The notes below the pieces were generated by a model. That model worked only from the letters and a program-made list of their open reading frames with translations. It was not told the origin of the DNA and made no database searches. This document shows positions 26,968 to 36,178 of a stretch of 64,000 bases of DNA, in pieces. Made by a program: the position numbers and the translations under genes. The first letter of the stretch is position 1. Every line of letters starts with the position of its first letter. This DNA comes from an uncultured Prolixibacteraceae bacterium (GTDB taxonomy: Bacteria > Bacteroidota > Bacteroidia > Bacteroidales > Prolixibacteraceae): NCBI GenBank assembly GCA_937915865.1, contig CALGIG010000082.1, positions 24,342-88,341 on the forward strand. The letters are read 5' to 3'.

Positions 26968-29900
26968 TTAGAATTTAAAACTTACGTTAAAACCAAAACT
27001 CCTGGTTGAAGGAAGCGCCATATTTTCCTGTCCTGGTACTAACCCATTACCGGAAGTAGCAACCGAAACTTCGGGGTCGAAATGCTGGTTACTTTTAGGT
27101 GTCCACAATAACAAATTACGGCCAACAAGGGCTACGGTAACATCTTTTATTAAGTGATTGAATACTTTACTTGGAATTGAATATCCTAACTTCACTTCTC
27201 TAAGCTTCATGTAAGTAGCATCGAACAATTGACCTTCAGGAATGTGGTCGGTTAATTTCTTGATGAACGAACGAGCCGATGTGCCATAAACCCCGGTGCT
27301 GTAAGTGCCATCGGTACTTGTATTATTGGCGACGTATTGTCCGTTAACCAAAGCTGCTCCTTCCATGTAATAATTGCTGCTGTATTCTTGTCCAACGGGT
27401 CTTGCTTCACGTCCTTTAAGACTTTCGACCAACTCGCCGGCTCCGTTTGCTTTGTTATAGAATCTTGAAACAAATTCTCCGCCATAGTGAATATCAACCA
27501 ATACGCCTAAACTGAAGTTTTTATACATAAACTCGTTAGAAAGGCTTCCAATCCAGTCAGGGTTGGCATTTCCCAGGTGAATGTAACTGGAAGTAGCTAA
27601 TGGAGCCCCGTTGGAGCCGATTATAATCTGGCCTTTCATTGGCCCTTCACTTACTCGTTGGTAACCAGGTCCGTAGAGGGCACCAGTTCGTTCGCCTACA
27701 ACAGCTTGGGTGGCAACATCTTCGGCCTCAGCAGCCTGAACGATCTTATCGACACCTGATACGAGTTTTATCACTTTCCCGCGGTTTGTCGAGAAATTAA
27801 ATGTAGCATCCCATTTGAAATCGGTTGTTCTTACCGGAACTAAATTCAGCATAATTTCAAACCCTTTGTTTTGTATTTCGCCGGCATTAATCATCCTCGA
27901 ACCGTAACCAGATGAGATGGCTAATGGTAGCTGGATAATCTGGTTTTTCGAACGGATGTCGTAATAGGTAAGGTCAACGTTCACACGATTGTCAAAAAGT
28001 TTAACTTCTGTTCCAAATTCGTAAGTGAAAACTTTTTCAGGTTTTAATTCGGTATTAGGCAGGGTACTTCCCGAACTTAGCGCGTAAGAGTCGCCCCATG
28101 AGGGGGTTACAAAGCTATAGGTACTTCTTAATGAATAAGGATTCGTATCGTTACCCACACTGGCTAAACCCATTCTAACTTTGGCCTGGTCAACCCAATG
28201 CGGCAGTGTGACAATTTTATCAACAAGGGTACTAAACGATACCGATGGATAGAAATAGGAGTTTGTGCTTGAAGGCAATGTACTCGACCAGTCGTTGCGG
28301 AAAGTTAAATCGAGGTAGTAAGTACTCTTATAATCCATTTGTGTAAAGACATACAAGCTGTTTATGCGTTTGTGCGAGGTGTTCGAACTGCTTTGTAACG
28401 TTGAGGCGCTGTTGGCAATTGAGTATAGTCCGGGGATCAGTAAGGTAGGTGCCACAACCGAACGGTAGCGGTTACGGCGGTCCATACTGTTACCACCTAG
28501 CGAGGCACGGTAATTAAAGTCCTGGCCAACTCGGTCTTTCCAGGTAAGAAGGAAATCGTAATTCTGTTCCTGATAGAAAAGATAATCTTCGCGGTAGCTG
28601 CCTTTTTCGTAACTAACTGTACTAACAGCCCATTTCATCGGACGGAAATCGTTATACACATCGGTACCAACCCTGCCCATGAGGCTTAACTTGCTGGTAA
28701 TATCGTAGTTTAACGAGATGTTTCCATACAAACGGTCTTTGTTTTGGCCTTTCGTATTTTCGTATTGCAGGAAGAACGGGTTGTTGTGGTTTTCGCCATA
28801 GTTATACTGAAACTGTTTAATCCCATCCAAGCCGGTCTGCCAGTAATCTTTTAAAGCGTTCATATCGCAGTTCCGGCCAAACCAGGTCACGAAATACATA
28901 AAAGTATTCCGTCCGTAACCGTTGTCAGGTCGGTTGGTACTTGATGTTTTGACGTAATCAGCCGATACATTCACCCTGATTTTGTCGGTTAATTTGTAAT
29001 TCGATTTAAATGCAACCGTGTTTCTTGTCAGGTTGTTGTTCGGGATAACGCCTTTTTCGTCAAGGTTGGTGTACGAAATCCTGAAATCGCCTTTTTCATT
29101 CGATCCGGTTAAAGCAACATTATTATAGTAGGTGTGTCCTGTGCCAAAAAAGTCGCGAATATTGTTTGGTCTTGATACCCATGGTGTTTCAATGATATCA
29201 CCACGATTGGGGTTGTCAACATCGCCACCGCGCATTCCACCGGTTGTTGGCGAGAAATATTGTTTTGCAGTGGTGCCAACGTCGAGGCGTGGTCCCCAGC
29301 TTTCGTCGTAGCTGTCGTTTATACCATCCGGGTAAATCGAACTGCTTTTACCAAAGTTCGAACCTACATATATCCCATTGTTCCCTTGTCCGAATTTATT
29401 CTGAAATTTGGGTAAGCGCAGAAGGGTTTCGAAAGTTGTTCCCGAATTGACCGAAACGCCAATCCCCTTGCCTTGTTTGCCCGACTTGGTTACAATAACA
29501 ATAGCGCCGTTGGCAGCACGCGAACCATACAAAGCTGAAGCAGCCGGCCCTTTCAATACTGTCATCGATTCAACATCGGCTGGGTTTACTTCACCAGAAC
29601 TATTTCCATAGTCGGCTGATGTTGAGTTTGATACACCATCGTTACCCATTGGAACTCCATCAACAACAAATAAAGGTTGGTTCGATTGTAACGACAGCGA
29701 TGATTCTCCACGCATGGTAATTCTTGAACTGGAACCAACGGCCCCACCCGAAACAATATTAACCCCGGCGACTTTACCAGCCAATGAATTAACAAAGTTT
29801 GTTTCTCGGGCAACATTCAGCTGGTCGCCTTTTATTTCCTGAACAGCATAGCCAAGGCCTTTCTTTTCGCGTGAAATACCAAGGGCTGTAACTACAACTT

Positions 29901-30540
29901 CGTTAATGCCAATTGTTTCATCACGCATGACAACATTAATGACATCCTGGTTGCCAATGTTAACTTCCATGGTTTTCATCCCAACAAACGAAAACACAAG
30001 CGTGGCATTATTTGGAATTTTGGAAAGACTATATTTCCCATCAACGTCGGTTATTACCCCGGTTGTTGTTCCTTTTAGAACAATAGATACACCTGGTAAC
30101 GAATTTCCTGAAGAATCAGTAACTTTTCCGGTAACCGTTTTTTGTTGTTCTGCCGATCCTGTCGCATTTTCGGTATCGGTAAATAAAACATAGTTGTTAT
30201 TGAACGAACGGTATTTCACATTGGTTCCTTCAAAAAGCATTTCCAACACTTCAGTAATACTTTTCGAATTGCAGTTAATATCAATTCTGCGCTCAACATT
30301 TATGTTGTTCGCATTATACATAAAACGGAAATCGGTTTGCTCCTCTATTAACTTTAGGATGTTATTCACTGATTCTTTCTCAGCTTTTAAGCTTAGGCGG
30401 CCATTACTCTGGGAAAATACTCCAGCCGATACTTGAAAGAAAAGCGCAAATAAAAGAAAGCTTGTTAATTTCATAATTCTACACAATTGTTTCGTGCCGG
30501 GTATTCTCCAGCAACGAAAATTCCATCGTTTTTTTTTCAT
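26968..30540 (-). CDS. SusC/RagA TonB-dependent transporter with STN domain (upstream locus)
   Basis: 1190 residues. A basic leader (MKKKRWNFRCWRIPG) precedes the signal helix (IMKLTSFLLFALFFQVSAGVFSQ). Then an STN domain (~50-120, TDFRFMYNANNINVERRIDI), a carboxypeptidase-regulatory-like domain (~137-210), a plug with QPLFVVDGVPMGNDG and GSRAANGAIVIVTKSG, and a barrel ending FGFNVSFKF. It should import its ligand with the SusD 11 bp downstream and signal through FecR. A palindrome and a conserved hairpin lie before the start. Confidence 0.95.
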   Translation of the reverse strand: MKKKRWNFRCWRIPGTKQLCRIMKLTSFLLFALFFQVSAGVFSQSNGRLSLKAEKESVNNILKLIEEQTDFRFMYNANNINVERRIDINCNSKSITEVLEMLFEGTNVKYRSFNNNYVLFTDTENATGSAEQQKTVTGKVTDSSGNSLPGVSIVLKGTTTGVITDVDGKYSLSKIPNNATLVFSFVGMKTMEVNIGNQDVINVVMRDETIGINEVVVTALGISREKKGLGYAVQEIKGDQLNVARETNFVNSLAGKVAGVNIVSGGAVGSSSRITMRGESSLSLQSNQPLFVVDGVPMGNDGVSNSTSADYGNSSGEVNPADVESMTVLKGPAASALYGSRAANGAIVIVTKSGKQGKGIGVSVNSGTTFETLLRLPKFQNKFGQGNNGIYVGSNFGKSSSIYPDGINDSYDESWGPRLDVGTTAKQYFSPTTGGMRGGDVDNPNRGDIIETPWVSRPNNIRDFFGTGHTYYNNVALTGSNEKGDFRISYTNLDEKGVIPNNNLTRNTVAFKSNYKLTDKIRVNVSADYVKTSSTNRPDNGYGRNTFMYFVTWFGRNCDMNALKDYWQTGLDGIKQFQYNYGENHNNPFFLQYENTKGQNKDRLYGNISLNYDITSKLSLMGRVGTDVYNDFRPMKWAVSTVSYEKGSYREDYLFYQEQNYDFLLTWKDRVGQDFNYRASLGGNSMDRRNRYRSVVAPTLLIPGLYSIANSASTLQSSSNTSHKRINSLYVFTQMDYKSTYYLDLTFRNDWSSTLPSSTNSYFYPSVSFSTLVDKIVTLPHWVDQAKVRMGLASVGNDTNPYSLRSTYSFVTPSWGDSYALSSGSTLPNTELKPEKVFTYEFGTEVKLFDNRVNVDLTYYDIRSKNQIIQLPLAISSGYGSRMINAGEIQNKGFEIMLNLVPVRTTDFKWDATFNFSTNRGKVIKLVSGVDKIVQAAEAEDVATQAVVGERTGALYGPGYQRVSEGPMKGQIIIGSNGAPLATSSYIHLGNANPDWIGSLSNEFMYKNFSLGVLVDIHYGGEFVSRFYNKANGAGELVESLKGREARPVGQEYSSNYYMEGAALVNGQYVANNTSTDGTYSTGVYGTSARSFIKKLTDHIPEGQLFDATYMKLREVKLGYSIPSKVFNHLIKDVTVALVGRNLLLWTPKSNQHFDPEVSVATSGNGLVPGQENMALPSTRSFGFNVSFKF

Positions 30541-30571
30541 AAATTTGAAGTGTTAATGTTTAAAAATTAAT

Positions 30572-30590
30572 ACAATCACCTGGTGATTGT
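30572..30590. promoter_or_regulatory. Palindrome before the second susC
   Basis: Perfect 9-base arms ACAATCACC / GGTGATTGT around one T. It abuts the hairpin at 30592-30620 and lies 31 bp before the susC start. The other locus has no such copy. Confidence 0.45.
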
Positions 30591-30591
30591 T

Positions 30592-30620
30592 AGAAGGAAA
30601 GTCTGCAACACTTTCCTTCT
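30592..30620 (-). promoter_or_regulatory. Hairpin between fecR and susC (upstream locus)
   Basis: Perfect 11-base arms AGAAGGAAAGT / ACTTTCCTTCT (30592-30602, 30610-30620), 7-base loop, starting 9 bp after the fecR stop. Counterpart of 21738-21766. The flanking T-run is upstream for the minus-strand transcript, so a processing or stability element is more likely than a terminator. Confidence 0.65.
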
Positions 30621-30628
30621 TTTATTTT

Positions 30629-31615
30629 TTAGAAATTAATTATTACTTGTTCTCCTTTTATTTCATAGTTAAATTTTGAAGTTAATTGCATCATATTCAG
30701 TAATTCACGAAGACTTTCAGTCTTAATTGTCATGGTGAACCGGTCATTGTTTTTGTGGATTGAGTTTAATGTGATTGTTATTCCATACCAGCGTTCTATT
30801 CTGGGAATCAGTTCGGCAAACGAAATATCAGTAAACCGGAGTTCGTTGTTTTTCCAAAGAGAGTATAATTCGCTCGGAACATTTTTAACGTTGGCATTAT
30901 TTTGCTCGACATTATATTGGGCCTGTTGCCCTGGTTTCAGCAGAGCCAGTTGTTTATTATTTGCTCCTTCAATATGTATTTCGCCCTCTTCAAGCGTTGT
31001 TTCTACAAAAGGTTCTCCGGAAAAGCTTCGAAGGTTAAATTTGGTGCCTGTTACAATTACTTTCATCCCCGAAGAGGTAATAACCTCAAACGGGTGCGTG
31101 CAGTCTTTTTCAATTTCAAAGTATGCTTCTCCGTCGAGGGTTATTTTTCGCGGATTGAGGGCATCATATTTTAAAATAGTTTGTGAGTTAAGCCAAACGT
31201 GGCTTCCGTCGGCCAAAATTGCCTGCGATTTTTCCCCTTTCGATGCTTTAAGCTCTATAACAGCCGTTTGTTGTCGTCCTGGGAAATAATTTTTCATCCA
31301 TAAACTACCAATTCCCCCAGCTATGACAAGCACGACAGATGCTGCCACTTTCCATAAGATATTAGGATAAATCGGTCTCTTTTTTGTTTTTATTTTAGGT
31401 AATATGCTACTCAATCTATTCCAGGCATCATCAATATCAACTTCGGCTTTTAAACTACGCAGTTTACTTAAGTGATAAACCTGGTGTATCCGCTGGAATT
31501 CAGCACAGTTATCTTCAGACTCAGAAACCCACTGTAAAATAACTTCATTTTCCTCTTTTGAAGTTTCTTGATTAAGAAACCGGAACAATATGGTTTCATT
31601 TATTGTCTTTTCCAT
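30629..31615 (-). CDS. FecR-family anti-sigma factor (upstream locus)
   Basis: 328 residues. The cytoplasmic N-terminus includes ETILFRFLNQETSKEENEVILQWVSESEDN, the membrane helix is ~90-108 (ILWKVAASVVLVIAGGIGSLW), the FecR domain has KSQAILADGSHVWLNSQTIL and EAYFEIEKDCTHPFEVITSS, and the C-terminal domain has LRFTDISFAELIPRIERWYGITI. It should bind the adjacent sigma factor and the STN domain of SusC. The stop is 89 bp before the SusC start. Confidence 0.93.
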   Translation of the reverse strand: MEKTINETILFRFLNQETSKEENEVILQWVSESEDNCAEFQRIHQVYHLSKLRSLKAEVDIDDAWNRLSSILPKIKTKKRPIYPNILWKVAASVVLVIAGGIGSLWMKNYFPGRQQTAVIELKASKGEKSQAILADGSHVWLNSQTILKYDALNPRKITLDGEAYFEIEKDCTHPFEVITSSGMKVIVTGTKFNLRSFSGEPFVETTLEEGEIHIEGANNKQLALLKPGQQAQYNVEQNNANVKNVPSELYSLWKNNELRFTDISFAELIPRIERWYGITITLNSIHKNNDRFTMTIKTESLRELLNMMQLTSKFNYEIKGEQVIINF

Positions 31616-31682
31616 TTTCTTGTTTTTTCATTAAGCTTATACAGGGATATCGAGTTTTACCCCTACAAAAAGATGGGAAAAA

Positions 31683-32249
31683 TTAATTGTTCAGGAAAAG
31701 ACTTATGATGAGTATGCTGAGGTAATCTTTCAATTCGTTTTTTAGTTTGAATAGTGCACGGCTCATTTGGGTTTCAACCGTTTTTACTGATAGGCCCAGT
31801 TTGTCAGCAATTTCACTATATTTTAGCCCATCTTCACGGCTCATCCTAAAAATTCTACGGCACTCTTCAGGCAACGACCCAATTGCTTCGTCAACCTTTA
31901 CCTGAAATTCGGTAAACAGGACCGACTCGTAGCTATCGAAATCTTCTTTTTTGTTTTTATATACAACTTCAATTACCGAATAATAATTATCAACTACTTT
32001 TTTGTGCTCAATAAAATTGAAGCAGAAGTTTTGCACTGATTTAAAAAGATAGGGTCTGATTTCGTCGTTGAGTTTTAATCGGTCTTTCTTGGCCCAAACA
32101 TTTAAAAACACTTCCTGAACAATCTCTTCTGCTTCAGATGTGTTAGCAATAAATTTGTTGGCAAAACCACACAACCTGATATAGTATTTCCGAAAGATTA
32201 ATTCAAACGCTTCTTCATTGCTTAGCTGTTGTTTGCTGGTATGCTTCAC
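31683..32249 (-). CDS. ECF sigma factor (upstream locus)
   Basis: Taken from the GTG at 32249, giving 188 residues. The frame opens with a TTG at 32270, but that codon is part of a -7-like element. Region 2 is EEAFELIFRKYYIRLCGFANKFIANTSEAEEIVQEVFLNVWAK, region 4 is LPEECRRIFRMSREDGLKYSEIADKLGLSVKTVETQMSRALFKL. It is the sigma partner of the FecR encoded 67 bp downstream. It follows the GH97 gene closely. Confidence 0.88.
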   Translation of the reverse strand: MKHTSKQQLSNEEAFELIFRKYYIRLCGFANKFIANTSEAEEIVQEVFLNVWAKKDRLKLNDEIRPYLFKSVQNFCFNFIEHKKVVDNYYSVIEVVYKNKKEDFDSYESVLFTEFQVKVDEAIGSLPEECRRIFRMSREDGLKYSEIADKLGLSVKTVETQMSRALFKLKNELKDYLSILIISLFLNN

Positions 32250-32267
32250 TATATTGGTTTTGGACAG

Positions 32268-32275
32268 CAAATATA
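32268..32275 (-). promoter_or_regulatory. -7 element for the second sigma gene
   Basis: TATATTTG on the minus strand matches TAnnTTTG and overlaps the nominal TTG start of the sigma frame. It favours the GTG at 32249 as the real start. Confidence 0.45.
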
Positions 32276-32298
32276 AAACTTCCGACCAGAAAATCTGT

Positions 32299-34191
32299 TT
32301 ATTCGGTTGGTTTAATCAAAATTGCCTGTCCGCCCGAGGCTTGAAGTTTAATGTTGAGCATAGTTTTAGAATCAACTTTTTGTTTCAGAATGCCAACGTG
32401 CGTGCGGGTTTCAACTTTGGGGTCGTCGAAGTAGAGTGTGGCTTCGTATTTTTTCCCAGGGTCCAGAAAATCCAACGCTACTTTCAGTTCGCGGGCATCA
32501 GTATTGGTGATACAGCCAACAAACCAATTATCCTGATTGCGGCGGGCTACTGTAATGTATTTCCCGATTTCGCCATTTAGCACTTTCGTGTCGTTCCAGG
32601 TAGTTGGTAAAATATCCCAGAAAGCCAGTTCCGGTTCATTCTGGTAATCATCGGGTTTGTCGTACCAGTACATCCATTGAAGCGGACTGTAATAAATAAC
32701 AGGCAGGGCCAGTTGGTGCACCGCTGTGTTTTTGATGTGGCGGTCGGGATGACCAAGTTCTTTCCGGTAATAGTAGCAAAATGTATAATCGGCGGCACCT
32801 GCAACAAATCGGGTGAACGGCAGGATGGTATTATTCACTGCGTCGGGCATTTCCTCATTTCCGCGAACTCCTTCCTGGGTCATCAGGTTTGGGTAAGTCC
32901 GGCTGAAACCAGTTGGACGGTATTCGTCGTGAATATCAACCATTAAATGGTGTTTGGCGCATTTCATTACTGCTTCGTGCAGCCAGGTTGTCCAGCGGTG
33001 TGATCCAACCTGGACAAAGCCAAATTTAATCCCGGCGATACCCCATTTTTCGTAAAGCGGCAAAATGGTATCGAGTTGGGTGGCCAGGGCACGTTGGTTC
33101 ACATAGAGGAAAACTCCAATTCCTTTCGATTTTGCATACCGGATGACTTCCTGAAGATCAAGATCACCTTTTGGATTTCGGCGAGGATCAACTTTTACTT
33201 CTGTGGCATCCGACGAAACATGGTACTCGTAACCATACCAGCCTGCATCGAAATGAATGTATTTAATGTTGTGCGCTACAGCAAAATCGACTAGCTTTTT
33301 TGCTCCTGAAGTCGATAAAGTAACTTCGCGCATAACCTGTCCAGGCCTAATCCATGATAGATCAGTGATTTGACAAGGCGGATTCAGATTCAGGATTAAA
33401 TCGTTATTGGCAAGTAGATAGCCGGCTTTTTCGGCAACCATGATTACCCGCCAGGGAGTACTGAATGGGGCAATTTCGTCAACATCACCATAAATTGATG
33501 TCAGTATAGAGTTTTCTTTATCTGGATTAAGTTTGAATTTGGTACGTGAATAATTGGTCATTTGAGCCTCGGCAAGGCAAACAAAAAGTCCGTTAGGTAA
33601 TTCGAGCGTAAGTGGCCGGTCCGATTCATCGGGCCAGTTTTTCAGAGGTAACAACTGGTGCAGCGACTGTGCCCGTGGTGTAAACCAGGCTTTGGTATTT
33701 GCCTGAAAATTGAACTCGGTTGATTCGGCTGTAATATGAATGTATGGTCCGCCATTCTCGTTTTCGGCAAACCGATAGCGAAAAGCAATTCCTGAATCGT
33801 ATGCCCTTACCACGATTTGTAAAACCGGGTTTCTTTGGTTTTCGTGGGTAATGCTGACAATTGATTCGTTGTAATTATCGCGAATATGGTCGCGTTCACC
33901 GTAAACTGGCAACCAGGTTGAGTCGTATGTTTGTATGGACGAGGTAGTTGCAGTAAGCTGTTTATCCCAGTTGTCGTTGTTACATTTTATACCAAGTTTT
34001 GATGGTTCTACAACCGACTGGTTTCCATATCGAATGGTGTAAAATAATCCGTCTTCATTTCCATTTTTATACTGAAGGATGAACGAAACTTTTTGGTTGG
34101 GCGATTTAATTTCAACGATGGTATCCGCTTTGGAAAAAAAAGTATTCAGTACAAAAATGAATACGATAACTGATTGCAAACAGGCTTTCAT
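32299..34191 (-). CDS. GH97 glycosidase, inverting-type residue set
   Basis: 630 residues from the ATG at 34191, which gives a signal peptide (MKACLQSVIVFIFVLNTFFS). The longer frame adds 42 unlikely residues. The N-terminal beta-sandwich (VEIKSPNQKVSFILQYKN) and barrel (IKYIHFDAGWYG, HHLMVDIHDEYRPTGFSRTYP, NLMTQEGVRGNEE) are GH97. The position that holds the Asp nucleophile in retaining GH97 enzymes is Gly391 (IKFGFV), and E423 in HDEYRP is present, as in inverting SusB-like members. An inverting alpha-glucosidase-type activity is therefore likely. Located just upstream of the sigma gene. Confidence 0.88.
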   Translation of the reverse strand: MKACLQSVIVFIFVLNTFFSKADTIVEIKSPNQKVSFILQYKNGNEDGLFYTIRYGNQSVVEPSKLGIKCNNDNWDKQLTATTSSIQTYDSTWLPVYGERDHIRDNYNESIVSITHENQRNPVLQIVVRAYDSGIAFRYRFAENENGGPYIHITAESTEFNFQANTKAWFTPRAQSLHQLLPLKNWPDESDRPLTLELPNGLFVCLAEAQMTNYSRTKFKLNPDKENSILTSIYGDVDEIAPFSTPWRVIMVAEKAGYLLANNDLILNLNPPCQITDLSWIRPGQVMREVTLSTSGAKKLVDFAVAHNIKYIHFDAGWYGYEYHVSSDATEVKVDPRRNPKGDLDLQEVIRYAKSKGIGVFLYVNQRALATQLDTILPLYEKWGIAGIKFGFVQVGSHRWTTWLHEAVMKCAKHHLMVDIHDEYRPTGFSRTYPNLMTQEGVRGNEEMPDAVNNTILPFTRFVAGAADYTFCYYYRKELGHPDRHIKNTAVHQLALPVIYYSPLQWMYWYDKPDDYQNEPELAFWDILPTTWNDTKVLNGEIGKYITVARRNQDNWFVGCITNTDARELKVALDFLDPGKKYEATLYFDDPKVETRTHVGILKQKVDSKTMLNIKLQASGGQAILIKPTE

Positions 34192-34322
34192 GATTTTTGG
34201 TTCAGGTTTATTATGCGCAACAATTTTACAAATTATTTTAGGTTGAATTCCAAAAAACCGTGAATTGTAAAAATAAAATTCCCTGGAACATCTGTTCTTG
34301 AGTGAGATATTTTGCACAACGG

Positions 34323-35231
34323 CTATAGCCCGAGAGTTGGTTCCGGGTCAATATTTAGGCTAACCAGCTTTGGGATCCGGAGGTTTGTTCCAAACTGCTT
34401 ATTCAGCTTTTCAATGAAATATGCTGACAAGAAAGGCGATTCCACTTCAATATTTTGGTGTACAAAGAAATAAATGTCTCGAATTCCCTGATCGACCCAA
34501 ATTTTCAGGCGGTTAGCCCAATCGTCGAGGCGCTCGCGGTCGCTTTGGGGGTTGTTGGCGCCAACGTACCGCACAAACACTTTGGGCGTGGTTAGGCGCA
34601 TGTGCAGCAGGTCGCGTCGCCCAGCAGTATCCACCACAATATTGCTGACACCGTGTTCTTCAAACAGAGAATAAACTTCTTCCGAAATCGCTTTATTATT
34701 GAACCACTCTGTATTCCGCAATTCGACAGCCAGGGGAATAGCTTTCGGAAAATTTTCGACGAAACTGACCAGCCTTTCGTAGTTTTTGTACTTGAAATTG
34801 TCGTGCAATTGCAGAAAAACCATTCCCAGCCGGTCTTCGAAATTGCTGATGTTATCGCAATATTCAGTAATCAATGCCTGAACATCGTTTAACCGTCGCA
34901 TGTGGCTGATACTTTGAGTAATTTTCGGGAAAAAGCGAAAATATTCGGGAGTTTTTTCGCGCCAGGTAATTACTTGCTGGCGGCTGGGCATATTGTAAAA
35001 CGTGGCATTCAGCTCAATCGAATTAAATTGGGTCGAATAGTATGTTAGTTCATCTTTCGTACCGCGCGGATAGAAGTTTTTCAGGTCGGTTTTGTTCCAC
35101 TTGGCGCATCCTACATAGATCGATAGCGGTTTAGATGTATCGTTTTGTTTCAGTATTTCAGCAGTTCGCTGATCGTCGGCTGGTAACCGGAAGTCAATAA
35201 ATTCAGGGTTTTCAGTATGTCCAAATTTCAT
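34323..35231 (-). CDS. DUF72 (YecE-like) protein
   Basis: 302 residues, no signal peptide. The TIM-barrel-like DUF72 family is shown by LSIYVGCAKWNKTDLKNFYPRG, YYSTQFNSIELNATFYNMPSRQ, YFRFFPKITQSISHMRRL, FLQLHDNF and VELRNTEWF. The C-terminal YFFVHQNIEVESP is typical. Function is not established. It precedes the GH97 gene by 132 bp but is not obviously part of the glycan locus. Confidence 0.85.
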   Translation of the reverse strand: MKFGHTENPEFIDFRLPADDQRTAEILKQNDTSKPLSIYVGCAKWNKTDLKNFYPRGTKDELTYYSTQFNSIELNATFYNMPSRQQVITWREKTPEYFRFFPKITQSISHMRRLNDVQALITEYCDNISNFEDRLGMVFLQLHDNFKYKNYERLVSFVENFPKAIPLAVELRNTEWFNNKAISEEVYSLFEEHGVSNIVVDTAGRRDLLHMRLTTPKVFVRYVGANNPQSDRERLDDWANRLKIWVDQGIRDIYFFVHQNIEVESPFLSAYFIEKLNKQFGTNLRIPKLVSLNIDPEPTLGL

Positions 35232-35365
35232 GGTGCAATTTGCAATTTTGAATTGAAATCCAAAATTGCATAAAATGCTTCAACTGGAAAAATAAATTCA
35301 GTGGTTCATATTGTTTCATTTTTGTTTTACTTAATTTTGATAATCTCAGGAACCAATTTTGAAAT

Positions 35366-36160
35366 ATGATTGCTTGTACAAGATATTATAGAATTCTCTT
35401 TCTTTTAGTCACTTTAGTAATTTTGATTTCATGTATGTTTAGGAAAGTAGAAAGGATAAATTTGTCTAAAGACGAAAGATCAAAGACGTTGGAAGAAATT
35501 AAAGTATATAGTGATATAATTGACCAGGTCTATAATATTTACTATTGCCACCTTGAAGCTACATCTCCAAAGGAATATAAGTTTGCCCACGATAATGTGA
35601 CCACTGAAGAATTAGAAAAAATTCAATATGAATATGATCAATATCTGAAGAAATTCAATAATATGCTTGATTCATGTAAAATCACTGCGATAGTTCTTGA
35701 TTCATTAGTCAAATTGAGTATTCCCATTCAATATTTATCATCCAATATGGATTCTTTACAAAGAAAAGAATTCGAGTTTTTGAAATCAGATACTTTAAAT
35801 GTCAAGCCTTCTGTTTATTTTGTTGATTCATTGAAAAGTAAGAAGATTCAGTTTGAATCTATTCCTACAGCAATTCAGAAAAGAATTGATTGTGATAGTA
35901 TGCCATGGGATTCATGTAAAAAGTACTATGAAAAGATAGAATCATATTACGATGGACACTATGGCAAAAGAATTGGCAATAGATACTATATAGGACTAAT
36001 TACGATGTCGCGAGTTAAATTTAACTTGGATAAAAGTTTATGTATTTTAGAATGTGGCTATCAAGCTCATTTTAAATGTGGTTATGGTGACTACTATTTG
36101 CTGAGGAAAATAAATGGGAAGTGGAAAATTATAAAGAAAATCGGCTCGTGGTTATCTTAG
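35366..36160 (+). CDS. AT-rich lipoprotein of unknown function
   Basis: 264 residues with a lipoprotein signal (FLLVTLVILISC, Cys23). I do not recognise the family. It is helical in the middle (EELEKIQYEYDQYLKKFNNML) and ends in a compact beta-rich part (YIGLITMSRVKFNLDKSLCILECGYQ, YYLLRKINGKWKIIKKIGSW) that reads like a stand-alone C-terminal domain. Codon use is markedly more AT-rich than its neighbours, which suggests a recent arrival. It is convergent with the AraC gene, 18 bp away. Confidence 0.7.
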   Translation: MIACTRYYRILFLLVTLVILISCMFRKVERINLSKDERSKTLEEIKVYSDIIDQVYNIYYCHLEATSPKEYKFAHDNVTTEELEKIQYEYDQYLKKFNNMLDSCKITAIVLDSLVKLSIPIQYLSSNMDSLQRKEFEFLKSDTLNVKPSVYFVDSLKSKKIQFESIPTAIQKRIDCDSMPWDSCKKYYEKIESYYDGHYGKRIGNRYYIGLITMSRVKFNLDKSLCILECGYQAHFKCGYGDYYLLRKINGKWKIIKKIGSWLS

Positions 36161-36178
36161 CCTGAAAAGAGCTTTTGG

